Source: JBNARI01 sp049718765 (lineage in GTDB: Bacteria; Bacillota; Sulfobacillia; DUMF01). From it: a stretch of DNA of 47,234 nucleotides. Both the position numbers and the translations under genes were made by a program. The DNA is taken from assembly GCA_049718765.1 (NCBI GenBank), contig JBNARI010000018.1, positions 1 through 47,234 on the forward strand, written 5' to 3'. Of this stretch, positions 15,079-23,481 are shown piece by piece; the stretch's first letter is position 1; each line of letters starts with the position of its first letter. The notes beneath the pieces were generated by a model. That model had not been told where the DNA came from, ran no database searches, and saw only the letters and a program-made list of their open reading frames with translations.

Positions 15079-15766
15079 AGTACGCGCCCATCAGTATAAG
15101 GAACACCCCGCATCCCTGGATGAGCCCCCTGTAGATCGAATCAGAAAGCGCCCTGCGTCCGAGCACTACAGCCACAGTCACAAGGCCATACCACACAAGG
15201 TCTGCCAGGAAGTGTCCCACGAAGAAGGCTGAGGCGGCAGCGAGACCCCCGCCTGCCATTGTTATGCTTGAGGCGCCAACGGTTGTCCACCACAGGAACC
15301 AGAACGGGCTGGAACCTGTGGCCACCATGCCTGCAGTGAAAGCCCTTCTGGTGGCTTCGTTGACAGTTCCAAGGCTGCGGCGCCTGGGTCCGCATGCGCC
15401 CTGGGATTCGGCGCAGCCTTCCGCGGCGCGAGGCGCGGTGAGGTGCCGCGCCGACACTACCATGGTGTAGCCCATGTAACCAAGCATCAAACCGCCAACC
15501 AGGGCAATGGCACGCTTGAGGAAAGGTACAGCCAGCACTGCAGCCAGGCCTGCCTTGAGGGCGGTCACCATACCCAGCTCCAGGGTACCATGGGCGAGCA
15601 CCGGCGCCATGCCGGCTAGGAGGCCACCGGTTATGGCGCTTGAGATCACAACTGAAAGCAGCGGGCCTGGCGTGATTGCCCCTGAAAGCCCTACGGCGAA
15701 GGCGATTAACGAAAGTCGCAGGAGGCCCATCCCATCAGGAAGAGCGGCTAGCCCCATTGGATTCAT
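15056..15766 (-). CDS. LysE-family amino-acid/metabolite exporter
   Basis: Integral membrane protein of 236 residues with six predicted helices. The LysE signature GLSGAITPGPLLSVVIS sits in the first helix, and GSSPFWFLWW in the second half is also typical. This family exports basic amino acids, homoserine/threonine or other small metabolites; the substrate here is unknown. A polar loop of about 35 residues between helices 3 and 4 is a little longer than usual. The start is ATG 15766 with GGGTGGG just upstream. It is the first gene of a two-gene minus-strand unit with the YbaK-like gene. Confidence 0.82.
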   Translation of the reverse strand: MNPMGLAALPDGMGLLRLSLIAFAVGLSGAITPGPLLSVVISSAITGGLLAGMAPVLAHGTLELGMVTALKAGLAAVLAVPFLKRAIALVGGLMLGYMGYTMVVSARHLTAPRAAEGCAESQGACGPRRRSLGTVNEATRRAFTAGMVATGSSPFWFLWWTTVGASSITMAGGGLAAASAFFVGHFLADLVWYGLVTVAVVLGRRALSDSIYRGLIQGCGVFLILMGAYYVFSIVG

Positions 15767-15845
15767 CCCACCCAGTCAGAAGTAGCCAGATTGCGACTGG
15801 CCAATGTCTGCTGTGAAGATACCACAGGTTATGGAAGCAGGCAAC

Positions 15846-15877
15846 TTACCTTTGAAATGCTCGAATTCGGTTATAAT
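15846..15877 (+). promoter_or_regulatory. Candidate vegetative promoter of the PrpR-type regulator
   Basis: A perfect -10 hexamer TATAAT lies at 15872-15877, 48 bp before the regulator start. The -35 is poorly defined: TTGAAA (15852-15857) is only 14 bp away, and TTACCT (15846-15851) is 20 bp away. Confidence 0.45.
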
Positions 15878-15924
15878 TTAGAGGGTTAAGTGAATCAAGC
15901 CATCTCAAACTTGGGGGTAATAGC

Positions 15925-17838
15925 TTGCGTTCGCCCAAAATCCTGGTTATCCTCCCTGACGACGACTTGAAGGAAGTGGTGGAAAAAACAGTCAATGAGC
16001 TCAAGCTAGAGGCAAAGCTCGTCACAGGCGTGCTCGAAAAGGGCGTGGAAGCCGCTTGGGAAGGCAAAAGAGCTGGCTATGACGTGATTGTGAGCCGGGG
16101 TGGCACTGCCATCCTGATCCAGGAGTTGGGCCCAGGACTCCCGGTTGTGGAAATCCCCGTGACTTTGGACGACATCATCAGGGCGCTGTACGAGGCCAGG
16201 ACAATCAGCACAAACGTTGCGGTGCTGGGGTTCGAGAACATCATCGCGCGCGCCCAAAGCGTTTCCCCTCTCCTCGAGAACCTCATGGGAATTCAACTGC
16301 ACTGTGTTCAAATGGTGAGGGGCGAAGACTTTGAACCCAAGATAAGGTCCCTCAAGGCGCTAGGAGTAGGGGTAGTGGTCGGGGGCATCCTTGCTGTGGA
16401 CGCAGCCAACAGACAGGGCATAAGCGGCGTGCTGTTGCGTTCGGGTGAGACTGCGGTTTTATCTGCTCTTGAGGAGGCCAAGAGGGTGGCCAGGGCCGCC
16501 AGGGCTGCGGAGCAGAGGGCAAACGAGCTTAAGGCCATCCTTGACTTCACTTACGACGGGATCATTGCCATAGACAGAGAAGGCAACATCACTGTGTTCA
16601 ACCCGGTGGCCGAGAGGATCACCGGGCTCAAGGCAGAGCAGGTGCTGGGCCGCAACATAAAAAGCGCAATCCCAAACACCAGGATGCTGGAGGTGCTCAA
16701 GTCGGGCGAAGCCGAGCTCAACCAAATACAGCAGCTTGGCAAAACCCAGATACTCACCAACCGGGTGCCCATAATTGTGGGCTCTGAGGTGGTGGGGGTT
16801 GTGGCCACCTTCCAGGACGTGGGCAAAATCCAGTACGCGGAAAGGAAAATAAGGCGTGAGCTAGTCAACAAGGGCCACGTGGCCAAGTATAGTTTCGACG
16901 ACATTGTTGCAGTGAGCCCGGCAATGAAGCAAACGGTAGAGCAGGCCAAGCGCTTTGCGAGCACAGACAGCACAGTGCTGATCACAGGCGAGACAGGCAC
17001 TGGCAAGGAGCTGTTTGCCCACGCCATCCATTCGGCGAGCAGGAGGCGGGACCAGGCCTTCGTGGCCATCAACTGTGCTGCCTTGCCCGAGACTTTGCTC
17101 GAAAGCGAGCTTTTTGGGTACGCGGAGGGCGCCTTCACTGATGCAAGGAGGGGTGGTAAGGAAGGGCTTTTCGAGATCGCCCACGGGGGCACGCTCTTCC
17201 TGGACGAGGTGGGGGAAATGTCAGAGAGGCTTCAGGCGCGCCTCCTCAGGGTGCTGCAGGAGAAGGAAGTGATGAGGATTGGGGATGACAAGATCATCCC
17301 TGTGGATGTGCGTATAATTGCGGCCACCAACAAAGACTTAATGGAACTGGTAAGGGCGCGTCGTTTCAGGGACGACCTGTACTACAGACTGAGCGTCTTG
17401 AACCTTCGCATTCCGCCGTTGAGGCAGCGGCTTGAGGACATACCAGAGCTGGCAAGAAGGCTGCTGGGCGAGGTGAGCCAGAGTGCTGGGACCCCCGTGC
17501 CTGAACTAAGCCCTGGTGCCCTTGACGTCTTGATGGGACATAGCTGGCCAGGCAACGTGAGGGAGCTCAAGAACGTGCTGGAAAACCTTTGCGTGCTTGC
17601 CCAGGGAGGTCAGATTTGTAGGGAAGATGTGCAGCGGGTCTTAGGGATACAGAGTCCCGTTTCGTACATACCCTGCAACTCCGACAGCGTGCTGGAGAAG
17701 GTTGAGGCGGATACAATCCTTAGGGTCTTAAGGGAGGCAGGCAACAAGAAGGAAGCGGCCAAGAGACTCGGAATCAGCACTACTACCCTTTGGCGCAAGC
17801 TCAAGGCAATACGAGCCGCCAATGACCCGCACAACTGA
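15925..17838 (+). CDS. Sigma-54-dependent activator, PrpR-type (PrpR_N-PAS-AAA-Fis)
   Basis: Regulator of 637 residues. Residues 1-185 are a PrpR-type N-terminal sensor domain, which in relatives binds small ligands such as 2-methylcitrate. Residues about 203-300 are a PAS domain (DFTYDGIIAIDREGNITVFN). The AAA+ domain spans about 325-560 with Walker A GETGTGKE (355-362), Walker B TLFLDEVG and RLSVLNLRIPPLRQR. The Fis-type helix-turn-helix (KKEAAKRLGISTTTLWRKLK) is at the C-terminus. The sigma-54 contact loop reads GAFTDA (402-407) instead of the canonical GAFTGA. The start is TTG 15925 with GGGGGT upstream. Lying directly before the TTT/CoA-transferase genes, it probably switches them on in response to their substrate or an intermediate. 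Confidence 0.92.
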   Translation: MRSPKILVILPDDDLKEVVEKTVNELKLEAKLVTGVLEKGVEAAWEGKRAGYDVIVSRGGTAILIQELGPGLPVVEIPVTLDDIIRALYEARTISTNVAVLGFENIIARAQSVSPLLENLMGIQLHCVQMVRGEDFEPKIRSLKALGVGVVVGGILAVDAANRQGISGVLLRSGETAVLSALEEAKRVARAARAAEQRANELKAILDFTYDGIIAIDREGNITVFNPVAERITGLKAEQVLGRNIKSAIPNTRMLEVLKSGEAELNQIQQLGKTQILTNRVPIIVGSEVVGVVATFQDVGKIQYAERKIRRELVNKGHVAKYSFDDIVAVSPAMKQTVEQAKRFASTDSTVLITGETGTGKELFAHAIHSASRRRDQAFVAINCAALPETLLESELFGYAEGAFTDARRGGKEGLFEIAHGGTLFLDEVGEMSERLQARLLRVLQEKEVMRIGDDKIIPVDVRIIAATNKDLMELVRARRFRDDLYYRLSVLNLRIPPLRQRLEDIPELARRLLGEVSQSAGTPVPELSPGALDVLMGHSWPGNVRELKNVLENLCVLAQGGQICREDVQRVLGIQSPVSYIPCNSDSVLEKVEADTILRVLREAGNKKEAAKRLGISTTTLWRKLKAIRAANDPHN

Positions 17839-17865
17839 TCACAGTTGGTTGTGCTAAGGGGTGAC

Positions 17866-17880
17866 TGGACTTTTCCCTGC
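17866..17880 (+). promoter_or_regulatory. Candidate sigma-54 promoter, upstream option
   Basis: TGG (17866-17868), ten bases, then GC (17879-17880) gives the exact -24/-12 spacing, within CTGGACTTTTCCCTGCC. The -24 GG context is good and the -12 element (CTGC) weaker. It lies about 175 bp before the first TTT gene. Confidence 0.3.
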
Positions 17881-17974
17881 CGCTTGCATGATGCGCACGT
17901 CAGGTTGCGGATGAGCTGCAAGAGGAAAGGGGGTGCTAGGTTCTCATAGCCATATCCCAGCTGCTGTAACCTGA

Positions 17975-17988
17975 GGTTGTCTCCTTGC
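17975..17988 (+). promoter_or_regulatory. Candidate sigma-54 promoter, downstream option
   Basis: GG (17975-17976), ten bases, then GC (17987-17988) in GAGGTTGTCTCCTTGCGG. The -12 element TTGC is canonical and the -24 element (GAGG) weak. It would give a leader of about 55 nt to the tctC-like gene at 18056. Only one of the two options need be real. Confidence 0.3.
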
Positions 17989-18055
17989 GGCGGTGGGGCT
18001 TGTATCACGATAGTAGGGCGGGTTAAGCCAAAGCGCACAAGGGGGTTGTCAGAGA

Positions 18056-19075
18056 ATGAAACTCAGGCTGAGTCATCAGGCGGTTGCCTGGATGTTATGT
18101 GGGACAGTTCTAGCCGCTAGCATTGCTGGGTGTACTAGCCAAGCCCAGTACCCCACAAAGGCGGTACATATAATAGTTGGCTGGGCTGCGGGCGGCATGA
18201 CAGACAGGATAATGAGAGGAATAGCTCCCCTGGCCGAAAAGAACCTGGGCCAACCAATCGTGGTCACAAATATGCCTGGAGCCACCAGCGCAATCTCGGT
18301 GCAGCACGTATTCTCGCAACCGGCTGACGGTTACACGATCCTTGGCGGTGCAGAAAACCCGGCACTCTTCCAGGTACTTGATCTGTCCCAACGGAGCTAC
18401 GACGATTTTGATCCGATCATCCTGCTCGCCAGCGCAGTTCCTACTATCGTCGTACGCCCTGACGCTCCTTGGAAAGATATCAAGGAATTCGTGGCGGACT
18501 TAAAGGCTAAAGGCAAGGATATCAAGATGGGATACACGGGCCCCGGAGGTCAGCCCCACGTTACTGGCACCATAATGAAAATGTCTTTGGGTGTGGACTT
18601 CACCTTGGTACCATACGATGGCGAGGGACCTGCAATAACTGCTGTCATGGGCAAACAGGTTGACTTCACGGTGACTGGAGCAACGGCTTGCATCGAACAC
18701 GTGCGGGCAGGTAAGGTGAAGGCCCTTGCTACCTTTGCTGGTGAGCGGATAAAGGGGCTTGAGAACGTTCCCTTGCTTCAAGACGAGTTTCCCGAAATGC
18801 GCAAATACCTCCCCTTTGGTGCCTGGTACGGTATATTCGTGAAGAAGGGCACCCCGCAGGAAGTCAAGGACAAGCTCACTACAGCTTTCAAGCAAGCTGC
18901 GAGCACTCCAGAATGGAAGAAACTGCTGGAAGACATGGCAGCCATTCCCCTGCAGCTAGTGGGCGATGATGCTACTAAATTCATAAAGCGCTGGCAGTCT
19001 GTAGCTTGCTGGATGCTCCAGGAAGCTGGTGCCGCAAAGAAGTCTCCAGCCGAGTTCAACATACCTAAGCCCTAA
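18056..19075 (+). CDS. Tripartite tricarboxylate transporter substrate-binding lipoprotein (TctC/Bug)
   Basis: Extracytoplasmic binding protein of the TctC/Bug family, 339 residues. The lipoprotein signal ends in SIAGC with Cys26 as anchor. Family landmarks are YPTKAVHIIVGWAAGGMTDRIMR near the mature N-terminus, VVTNMPGATSAISVQHVFSQPADGYTI, and YTGPGGQPHVTG in the middle. Bug proteins typically bind carboxylates through conserved backbone contacts in the two loops after the first strand. The start is ATG 18056. It is the first gene after the activator; a second binding protein of the same family lies at 22311, so one membrane complex may serve two receptors. Confidence 0.88.
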   Translation: MKLRLSHQAVAWMLCGTVLAASIAGCTSQAQYPTKAVHIIVGWAAGGMTDRIMRGIAPLAEKNLGQPIVVTNMPGATSAISVQHVFSQPADGYTILGGAENPALFQVLDLSQRSYDDFDPIILLASAVPTIVVRPDAPWKDIKEFVADLKAKGKDIKMGYTGPGGQPHVTGTIMKMSLGVDFTLVPYDGEGPAITAVMGKQVDFTVTGATACIEHVRAGKVKALATFAGERIKGLENVPLLQDEFPEMRKYLPFGAWYGIFVKKGTPQEVKDKLTTAFKQAASTPEWKKLLEDMAAIPLQLVGDDATKFIKRWQSVACWMLQEAGAAKKSPAEFNIPKP

Positions 19076-19088
19076 CCCTGTTCCCAGT

Positions 19089-19120
19089 GTCCTGGTGCCC
19101 CGTCAAGAGGGTACCAGGAC
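19089..19120 (+). promoter_or_regulatory. Hairpin after the first tctC-like gene; gap to next gene
   Basis: GTCCTGGT (19089-19096) pairs with ACCAGGAC (19113-19120). The stem continues with one G-T and three G-C pairs to 12 bp around an 8-nt loop, without a T-tract. In the rest of the 312-bp gap up to 19388 nothing further was recognised. Confidence 0.55.
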
Positions 19121-19387
19121 GGCCCATAACGGGCGCCTCTCAAGTTCTCGCAAAGTTGCTTGCCTGGTTCTGCCTGACGTGTGCTCATGTTCCAGTGAGA
19201 CCAGGAAAAGCGACAGACCATGGCGAATATTTAGAATGAAGGAAAGAGCAAAAATCTGTGGTCTGGGCGGGCCCACGGGTGTGCGGTGTAGGTGACCCCA
19301 ACGGCCGTGCGGGCTATGGTGTTCAAACGAGTCTTGGCTCGTCAGGGATAAGGTCGACAACAGGATTTGGCAAGGGAGGGGAACGGT

Positions 19388-20056
19388 GTGGAACAGGAGT
19401 TTGACCTGGTCGCAGCTGCTGACAAACTCATTCATGACAGGCGAAGCATCAGGAAGTTCTTGCCTAAAGACGTTGAAGATGAGCTACTTCTCAAGGTCCT
19501 TGAAGCGGGGCGGCAGGCCCCCTCTGGGGAAGACGCTCAGCCCTGGAGGTTCATCGTGATCAAGGACAAATCGATCATTGCCGAACTGGGCGTCATTTGC
19601 GGCAGGGCAAGCGGCAGGAGGTTTTCAGGCGAGTACGTTACCCAGAGGATGCAAGAGCGGTTCAAAGACCTCACTGACCCAGAGAAGAGGAAGGCGGTGT
19701 TTCAAAAACTTACCTCCGGTGCAGTGAGCTCCTTTGTTGGCGAAGCTCCAGTAGTGCTGGCTGTGTGCGGCAAAAAAGACGTGTGGGACATGCCATTTGA
19801 CACTTCGGCCGCCATTGAGAACATCCTGCTTATGGTGACTGCCCTGGGGCTTGGTGCGTGCTGGGTAATTGCGCCGTGCATCGACGTCAGAGATGAGCTG
19901 AAGGTAAAAGAGCTACTCAATGTTCCAGAGGAATACAAAGTTGTAAGTCTCATACCTATAGGCTACTTCGAAAAGCTACCCAAGCCTCGACCTCGGTTAC
20001 CGCTTTCCCAGATCAGCTTCTTGGACAGGTTCGGCGAGCCGTACATCAAGGAGTAG
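19388..20056 (+). CDS. Nitroreductase-family flavoprotein
   Basis: FMN-dependent oxidoreductase of the nitroreductase superfamily, 222 residues. The N-terminal flavin-binding phrase HDRRSIRKFLPKDV is followed by GRQAPSGEDAQPWRFIVIKD, and the C-terminal half has MVTALGLGACWV, the usual second FMN-contact region. The start is GTG 19388, six bases behind GGGAGGGG; a TTG 21 bases upstream would ignore that site. Family members reduce nitro compounds, quinones or enoates, or act in cofactor chemistry, so the substrate cannot be named. Its place between TTT and CoA-transferase genes suggests a reductive step on the imported compound or its CoA ester (inference). Confidence 0.85.
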   Translation: MEQEFDLVAAADKLIHDRRSIRKFLPKDVEDELLLKVLEAGRQAPSGEDAQPWRFIVIKDKSIIAELGVICGRASGRRFSGEYVTQRMQERFKDLTDPEKRKAVFQKLTSGAVSSFVGEAPVVLAVCGKKDVWDMPFDTSAAIENILLMVTALGLGACWVIAPCIDVRDELKVKELLNVPEEYKVVSLIPIGYFEKLPKPRPRLPLSQISFLDRFGEPYIKE

Positions 20057-20059
20057 GGG

Positions 20060-20563
20060 GTGCAAGCTTTGAGATCCCAGGTGTCTCAGCAGTACCTTTA
20101 CGACATCATTTATGAGCTTCAAAAGGCGTTCTGGGACGAAAGGGGCATGGGTGGTCGTTACAGGCTCACGACGGTTGGCAGCGACTACCTCATGCGCCAG
20201 GTGGGCCATAGGCTTGGGCCATCGTGGAAGGAAAACCTGAAAGTAGCCCTTGAAGCGCTGAAGAGCGAAGGCATCATTGGTTCCGGATCATGCGTTGCTA
20301 CTGCGGAAAACGTGTTGAAGGTGGGGTTCAAGGACTGTGCCCACCTTGGTGTGGATCGCAGGATGACACAAGACGCGGGCAGGGTATTCGCTTGCCCATG
20401 TGCCAATTTCGTCATGGCTTGCATTGACCGAGCGTTAGGCACCACGAGCGAACTGGCTGAAGCGAAAGTGCTGGAGAGCTGTGAGCCTGGCAGTTGCGAA
20501 GCTACGATCCTGGTGTTTGGCGCAAGCTTGCCTGACACGGGGGAAGGTGGGGTCGTGGCGTGA
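20060..20563 (+). CDS. Cysteine-rich protein, V4R-like C-terminus, unknown function
   Basis: Soluble protein of 167 residues with seven cysteines. Segments such as KDCAHLGVDRRM, FACPCANFVMACIDRAL and the closing ESCEPGSCEATILVFG are visible. The last part resembles the C-terminus of V4R (4-vinyl-reductase-like, hydrocarbon-binding) domains, which end in a C-x(2-3)-G-x-x-C-x-F/I pattern after a helix. The Cys-Pro-Cys pair and the spread of cysteines suggest a metal or cluster site, but this is inference. The start is GTG 20060, six bases behind AAGGAG; TTG 20069 is a possible alternative. It is translationally coupled to the CoA-transferase alpha gene by a GTGA overlap, so it probably works with that enzyme or its substrate. 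Confidence 0.7.
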   Translation: MQALRSQVSQQYLYDIIYELQKAFWDERGMGGRYRLTTVGSDYLMRQVGHRLGPSWKENLKVALEALKSEGIIGSGSCVATAENVLKVGFKDCAHLGVDRRMTQDAGRVFACPCANFVMACIDRALGTTSELAEAKVLESCEPGSCEATILVFGASLPDTGEGGVVA

Positions 20564-21483
20564 GCCCTGGGGAGTACCGCGGGTCAACTGGAAAGGTCAG
20601 ATCACTGAAAGAAGTGGTTGCTTCTATAGCGGACGGGTCCCACGTGGCAATGGGCGGGTTTGCCATTGCGCGAAACCCCATCGCTTTTGTCCACGAACTC
20701 ATACGGCAGAACAAGAGACATCTTACGGTCTCTCAAATCATTGGGGGCATGGACTCAGACCTGCTCGTCGGGGCTGGCTGCGTGGACGAGTTGATATATG
20801 GGGGAGGCTCGCTAGACAGGTTTGGTAGGATCGACAACATCAACAATGCAATTTGCACTGGTTCCATCAGGGCGCACGAATACAGCGCCCTTTCGATGAC
20901 CTTCAGGTACTTGGCAGGTCAACTTGGTCTGCCCTTCATACCTCTCACCAGCATGCGCGGGTCTGATATGTACTATGACCTGATCCAACGTGGTGAACTT
21001 GCCGAGCTGGATAACCCGTTTGATCCTTCTTCCAAGGTACTAGTGGCTAAGCCACTGGTGCCCGACTACACGGTCATTGCTGTACCCATTGCTGACTGCG
21101 AGGGCAACGTGTGGATCAACGGTCCTCGCTGGGACGTAGAGGCGGCCAAGGCGGCCAAGCACCTGATTGTGCTCGCTGAGCAAGTGACCGAGCCAGAAGC
21201 GGCAAAGCGGATGGCCCAAAGCGTAGCCATTGCTGGGGTGTGCGTGGAAGCTGTAGTCCACGTTCCGTTCTGTGCTTATCCAACATCGATGTACGGGGTA
21301 TACGACTACGATCCAGTGCACCTCAAATTGTACGCCGAATACTCGGGCAAAAAGGAGAAGTTCGACGAATACCTCAACAACTACGTTCTGAGCTGCAAGG
21401 ACCACATGGAATACCTGGAGAAGTGCGGCGGGCTTCAGAAGATGGTTGAGCTCAGGGCAGATGTGGTCCGGGGCTATTCATGA
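20560..21483 (+). CDS. CoA-transferase alpha subunit (glutaconate CoA-transferase type)
   Basis: Family I CoA-transferase subunit A, 307 residues. The first half has LKEVVASIADGSHVAMGGFAIARNP, matching the glycine-rich CoA-binding region of this family, and GRIDNINNAICTGSIRAHEY resembles the glutaconate CoA-transferase A type more than acetate or oxoacid types. The subunit lacks the catalytic Glu, which sits in the beta subunit. The start is GTG 20560, overlapping the previous stop, with GGAAGGTGGGG upstream. The enzyme would move CoA from a donor such as acetyl-CoA to a carboxylic acid, activating the acid imported by the TTT system. Confidence 0.88.
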   Translation: MSPGEYRGSTGKVRSLKEVVASIADGSHVAMGGFAIARNPIAFVHELIRQNKRHLTVSQIIGGMDSDLLVGAGCVDELIYGGGSLDRFGRIDNINNAICTGSIRAHEYSALSMTFRYLAGQLGLPFIPLTSMRGSDMYYDLIQRGELAELDNPFDPSSKVLVAKPLVPDYTVIAVPIADCEGNVWINGPRWDVEAAKAAKHLIVLAEQVTEPEAAKRMAQSVAIAGVCVEAVVHVPFCAYPTSMYGVYDYDPVHLKLYAEYSGKKEKFDEYLNNYVLSCKDHMEYLEKCGGLQKMVELRADVVRGYS

Positions 21484-21510
21484 AGGTTGCATTTCAGGTG
21501 GGGTGATAGG

Positions 21511-22290
21511 ATGGGCCAAAGGTCGATCAGGGAAAGAACGGGTCCGCCAAGCCGCAAGGAGATCATGGTGATCGTGGCGTCCAGAGAGCTGAGGGACGGG
21601 GATGTGGTGGTGGTTGGATTGGGTTTGCCACAAGTGGCGGCAATGCTGGCGCAGCGAACCCACGCTCCCAACCTCCACATGGTGCTGGAAATTGGGGTGA
21701 TAGACCCTCAGCCAGTTGATCCCGCTGTTGGTATCGCGGACCCCAGGATTTGGTATCGCGCGTCTAGCTTCTGCGGGTTCGTGGATACCCTTGGGACCCT
21801 GTTGCCCAAGGGCGCCGTAGATGTGGGGTTCCTTGGGGGCCTCGAGGTGGACAAGTACGGCAACATCAACTCAAGCCTCACCCTTGAGGCACCAGGTAAA
21901 AGTAGACATTTCACTGGCAGCGGCGGCGCAAACGACATTGCTTCCATGGCAAACAGGACCATAATCATGATGCCCCAGCAAAAGAGGAAGTTCCCAGAAA
22001 GGGTCACCTTCGTAACTTGTCCCGGTTACGAGGGAGGCTCGGGCAAGCGGTGGGGTCTGAAAGGGGGTGGGCCGTGGAGGGTCATTACAGACATGGCGGT
22101 GTTCGGTTTCAGTGACGGCCAAATGGAATTGCTGTCGGTGCATCCTGGCGTAACGGTGGAGGATGTCCTGGCGGAAATGCAGTTTACTCCCAAAATGCCT
22201 GAAAGGGTGCCGGTTACTTCCGTAGGGAGTGCGGAGGAGCTAAGGCTCATCAGGGAAGTGATTGATCCTGACGGTCTTTACACAGCTTGA
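21511..22290 (+). CDS. CoA-transferase beta subunit (glutaconate CoA-transferase type)
   Basis: Partner of the preceding subunit, 259 residues. The motif MVLEIGVIDPQP holds the Glu expected to form the glutamyl-CoA thioester in this family (ENG or EIG type), and GSGGANDIASMANRTIIMM is the conserved GGA-D region of beta subunits. AGGTGGGGTGA just upstream supports ATG 21511; a TTG at 21487 in frame has only a weak site. It lies 27 bp after the alpha gene and 20 bp before the second TTT binding-protein gene. Confidence 0.88.
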   Translation: MGQRSIRERTGPPSRKEIMVIVASRELRDGDVVVVGLGLPQVAAMLAQRTHAPNLHMVLEIGVIDPQPVDPAVGIADPRIWYRASSFCGFVDTLGTLLPKGAVDVGFLGGLEVDKYGNINSSLTLEAPGKSRHFTGSGGANDIASMANRTIIMMPQQKRKFPERVTFVTCPGYEGGSGKRWGLKGGGPWRVITDMAVFGFSDGQMELLSVHPGVTVEDVLAEMQFTPKMPERVPVTSVGSAEELRLIREVIDPDGLYTA

Positions 22291-22310
22291 GAATGCAAGG
22301 AGGGGAAAAC

Positions 22311-23399
22311 ATGGTGAGGCGCAAGGTAACATGGGTGTTCTTGGTTGCGGCTTTGGGTATGTGCTTGGTGGGTACCATGGTTGCTGGATGCGCTGGAGCC
22401 CAACAGGCGCAGCAACCAGCCCAACAGCAACAGCAGAAGCCAGCTGAGCCTCCAAAGCCCAAGTATCCAGAAAGGCCCATCAACATGATCGTTGGGTTCC
22501 CGGCGGGCGGTCCCACCGACCTTCTGGCCAGGGGAATGGCCGACGCAATGCAGAAGCGTTTGGGGCAGCCAGTCACCGTGACCAACATGGCTGGCGCCTC
22601 TGGATCTGTGGGGGCCAACCACGTGCTTGGGCAGGCAGCTGATGGGTACACGTTGTTCTTTGGGTCGGAGGCGCTGTCCGTGCTGAAGGTCATGGACGTG
22701 GCTGACATTAACTGGGATTCCTTTGAGGTCATTGGCCTTGCAGCCCGGGCAACGCCTGCGTTGGTAGTGCCAGCAAACTCAAAGTATAACACGGTACAGG
22801 ACCTTGTAAAGGCAACCCAAGCCAACCCTGAGAAAATCGTTATGTCCACGGCTGGTCCTGGCACGGTGCCTCACGTGTGCGGCAGCATGCTCCAGAAGCA
22901 TGCGGGAGCAAAGTTCAAGTTCGTTCCGATGCAGGGCGGTGCGGGTGCCATTTCCGCAGTGCTGGGCGGGCAGGCTGATTGTACCATTGAAATGATTCAA
23001 AGCCTTGCGGACCACGTGAAAGCAGGCAGGCTAAAGATGCTCGCTGTGTTCACCAATGAGACCTTCCCTGGTTTTGAGAAGGTGACACCCATTGGGACTG
23101 TGTACCAGGCAATGAAGCCCATGCTTCCTTACGGACCATACTTTGGCGTGTTTGCTCGCAAGGGTACTCCATCAGAAGTGGTACAGATCCTCAAGACCAC
23201 GGTGAAGGAAATCGTCACAAGTGCCGATTGGAAGGCTTATTGCGAGAAACTGTATTGCGAAGCTTTGCCCCTATTTGAACAAGACGCGACCAAATACCTC
23301 GGCGACTGGACTTCTCAGACGGTGTGGCTCATGTGGGAGACGGGTGTTGCAAAGAAATCTCCTGAGCAGTTCGGCATACCCAAGCCTCAAGCCAAATAG
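22311..23399 (+). CDS. Second TTT substrate-binding lipoprotein (TctC/Bug)
   Basis: Binding lipoprotein of 362 residues with lipobox MVAGC (Cys27) and a Gln/Pro/Ala-rich tether (about residues 30-50) before the folded domain. The motifs YPERPINMIVGFPAGGPTDLLARGMA and VTNMAGASGSVGANHVLGQAADGYT match the Bug ligand-binding loops. It is clearly paralogous to the protein at 18056 (both end in KKSP-xxF-x-IPKP), but the two have diverged strongly. The start is ATG 22311 with AAGGAGGGG upstream. It precedes the ferredoxin and the TctB and TctA genes, so it is the more direct partner of that membrane complex. Confidence 0.9.
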   Translation: MVRRKVTWVFLVAALGMCLVGTMVAGCAGAQQAQQPAQQQQQKPAEPPKPKYPERPINMIVGFPAGGPTDLLARGMADAMQKRLGQPVTVTNMAGASGSVGANHVLGQAADGYTLFFGSEALSVLKVMDVADINWDSFEVIGLAARATPALVVPANSKYNTVQDLVKATQANPEKIVMSTAGPGTVPHVCGSMLQKHAGAKFKFVPMQGGAGAISAVLGGQADCTIEMIQSLADHVKAGRLKMLAVFTNETFPGFEKVTPIGTVYQAMKPMLPYGPYFGVFARKGTPSEVVQILKTTVKEIVTSADWKAYCEKLYCEALPLFEQDATKYLGDWTSQTVWLMWETGVAKKSPEQFGIPKPQAK

Positions 23400-23411
23400 A
23401 ACGGGATCAGC

Positions 23412-23445
23412 AGGCCGGGGCTAGGGGGTTACCATGCCCCGGCCT
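23412..23445 (+). promoter_or_regulatory. Strong hairpin after the second tctC-like gene
   Basis: AGGCCGGGGC (23412-23421) pairs perfectly with GCCCCGGCCT (23436-23445) around a 14-nt loop. It starts 13 bp after the stop and has no T-tract, so it is likely an intercistronic stabiliser or partial terminator. Confidence 0.6.
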
Positions 23446-23481
23446 AGTGAATAGGAATAGGCGTGACAGGAGGAGATCTAT

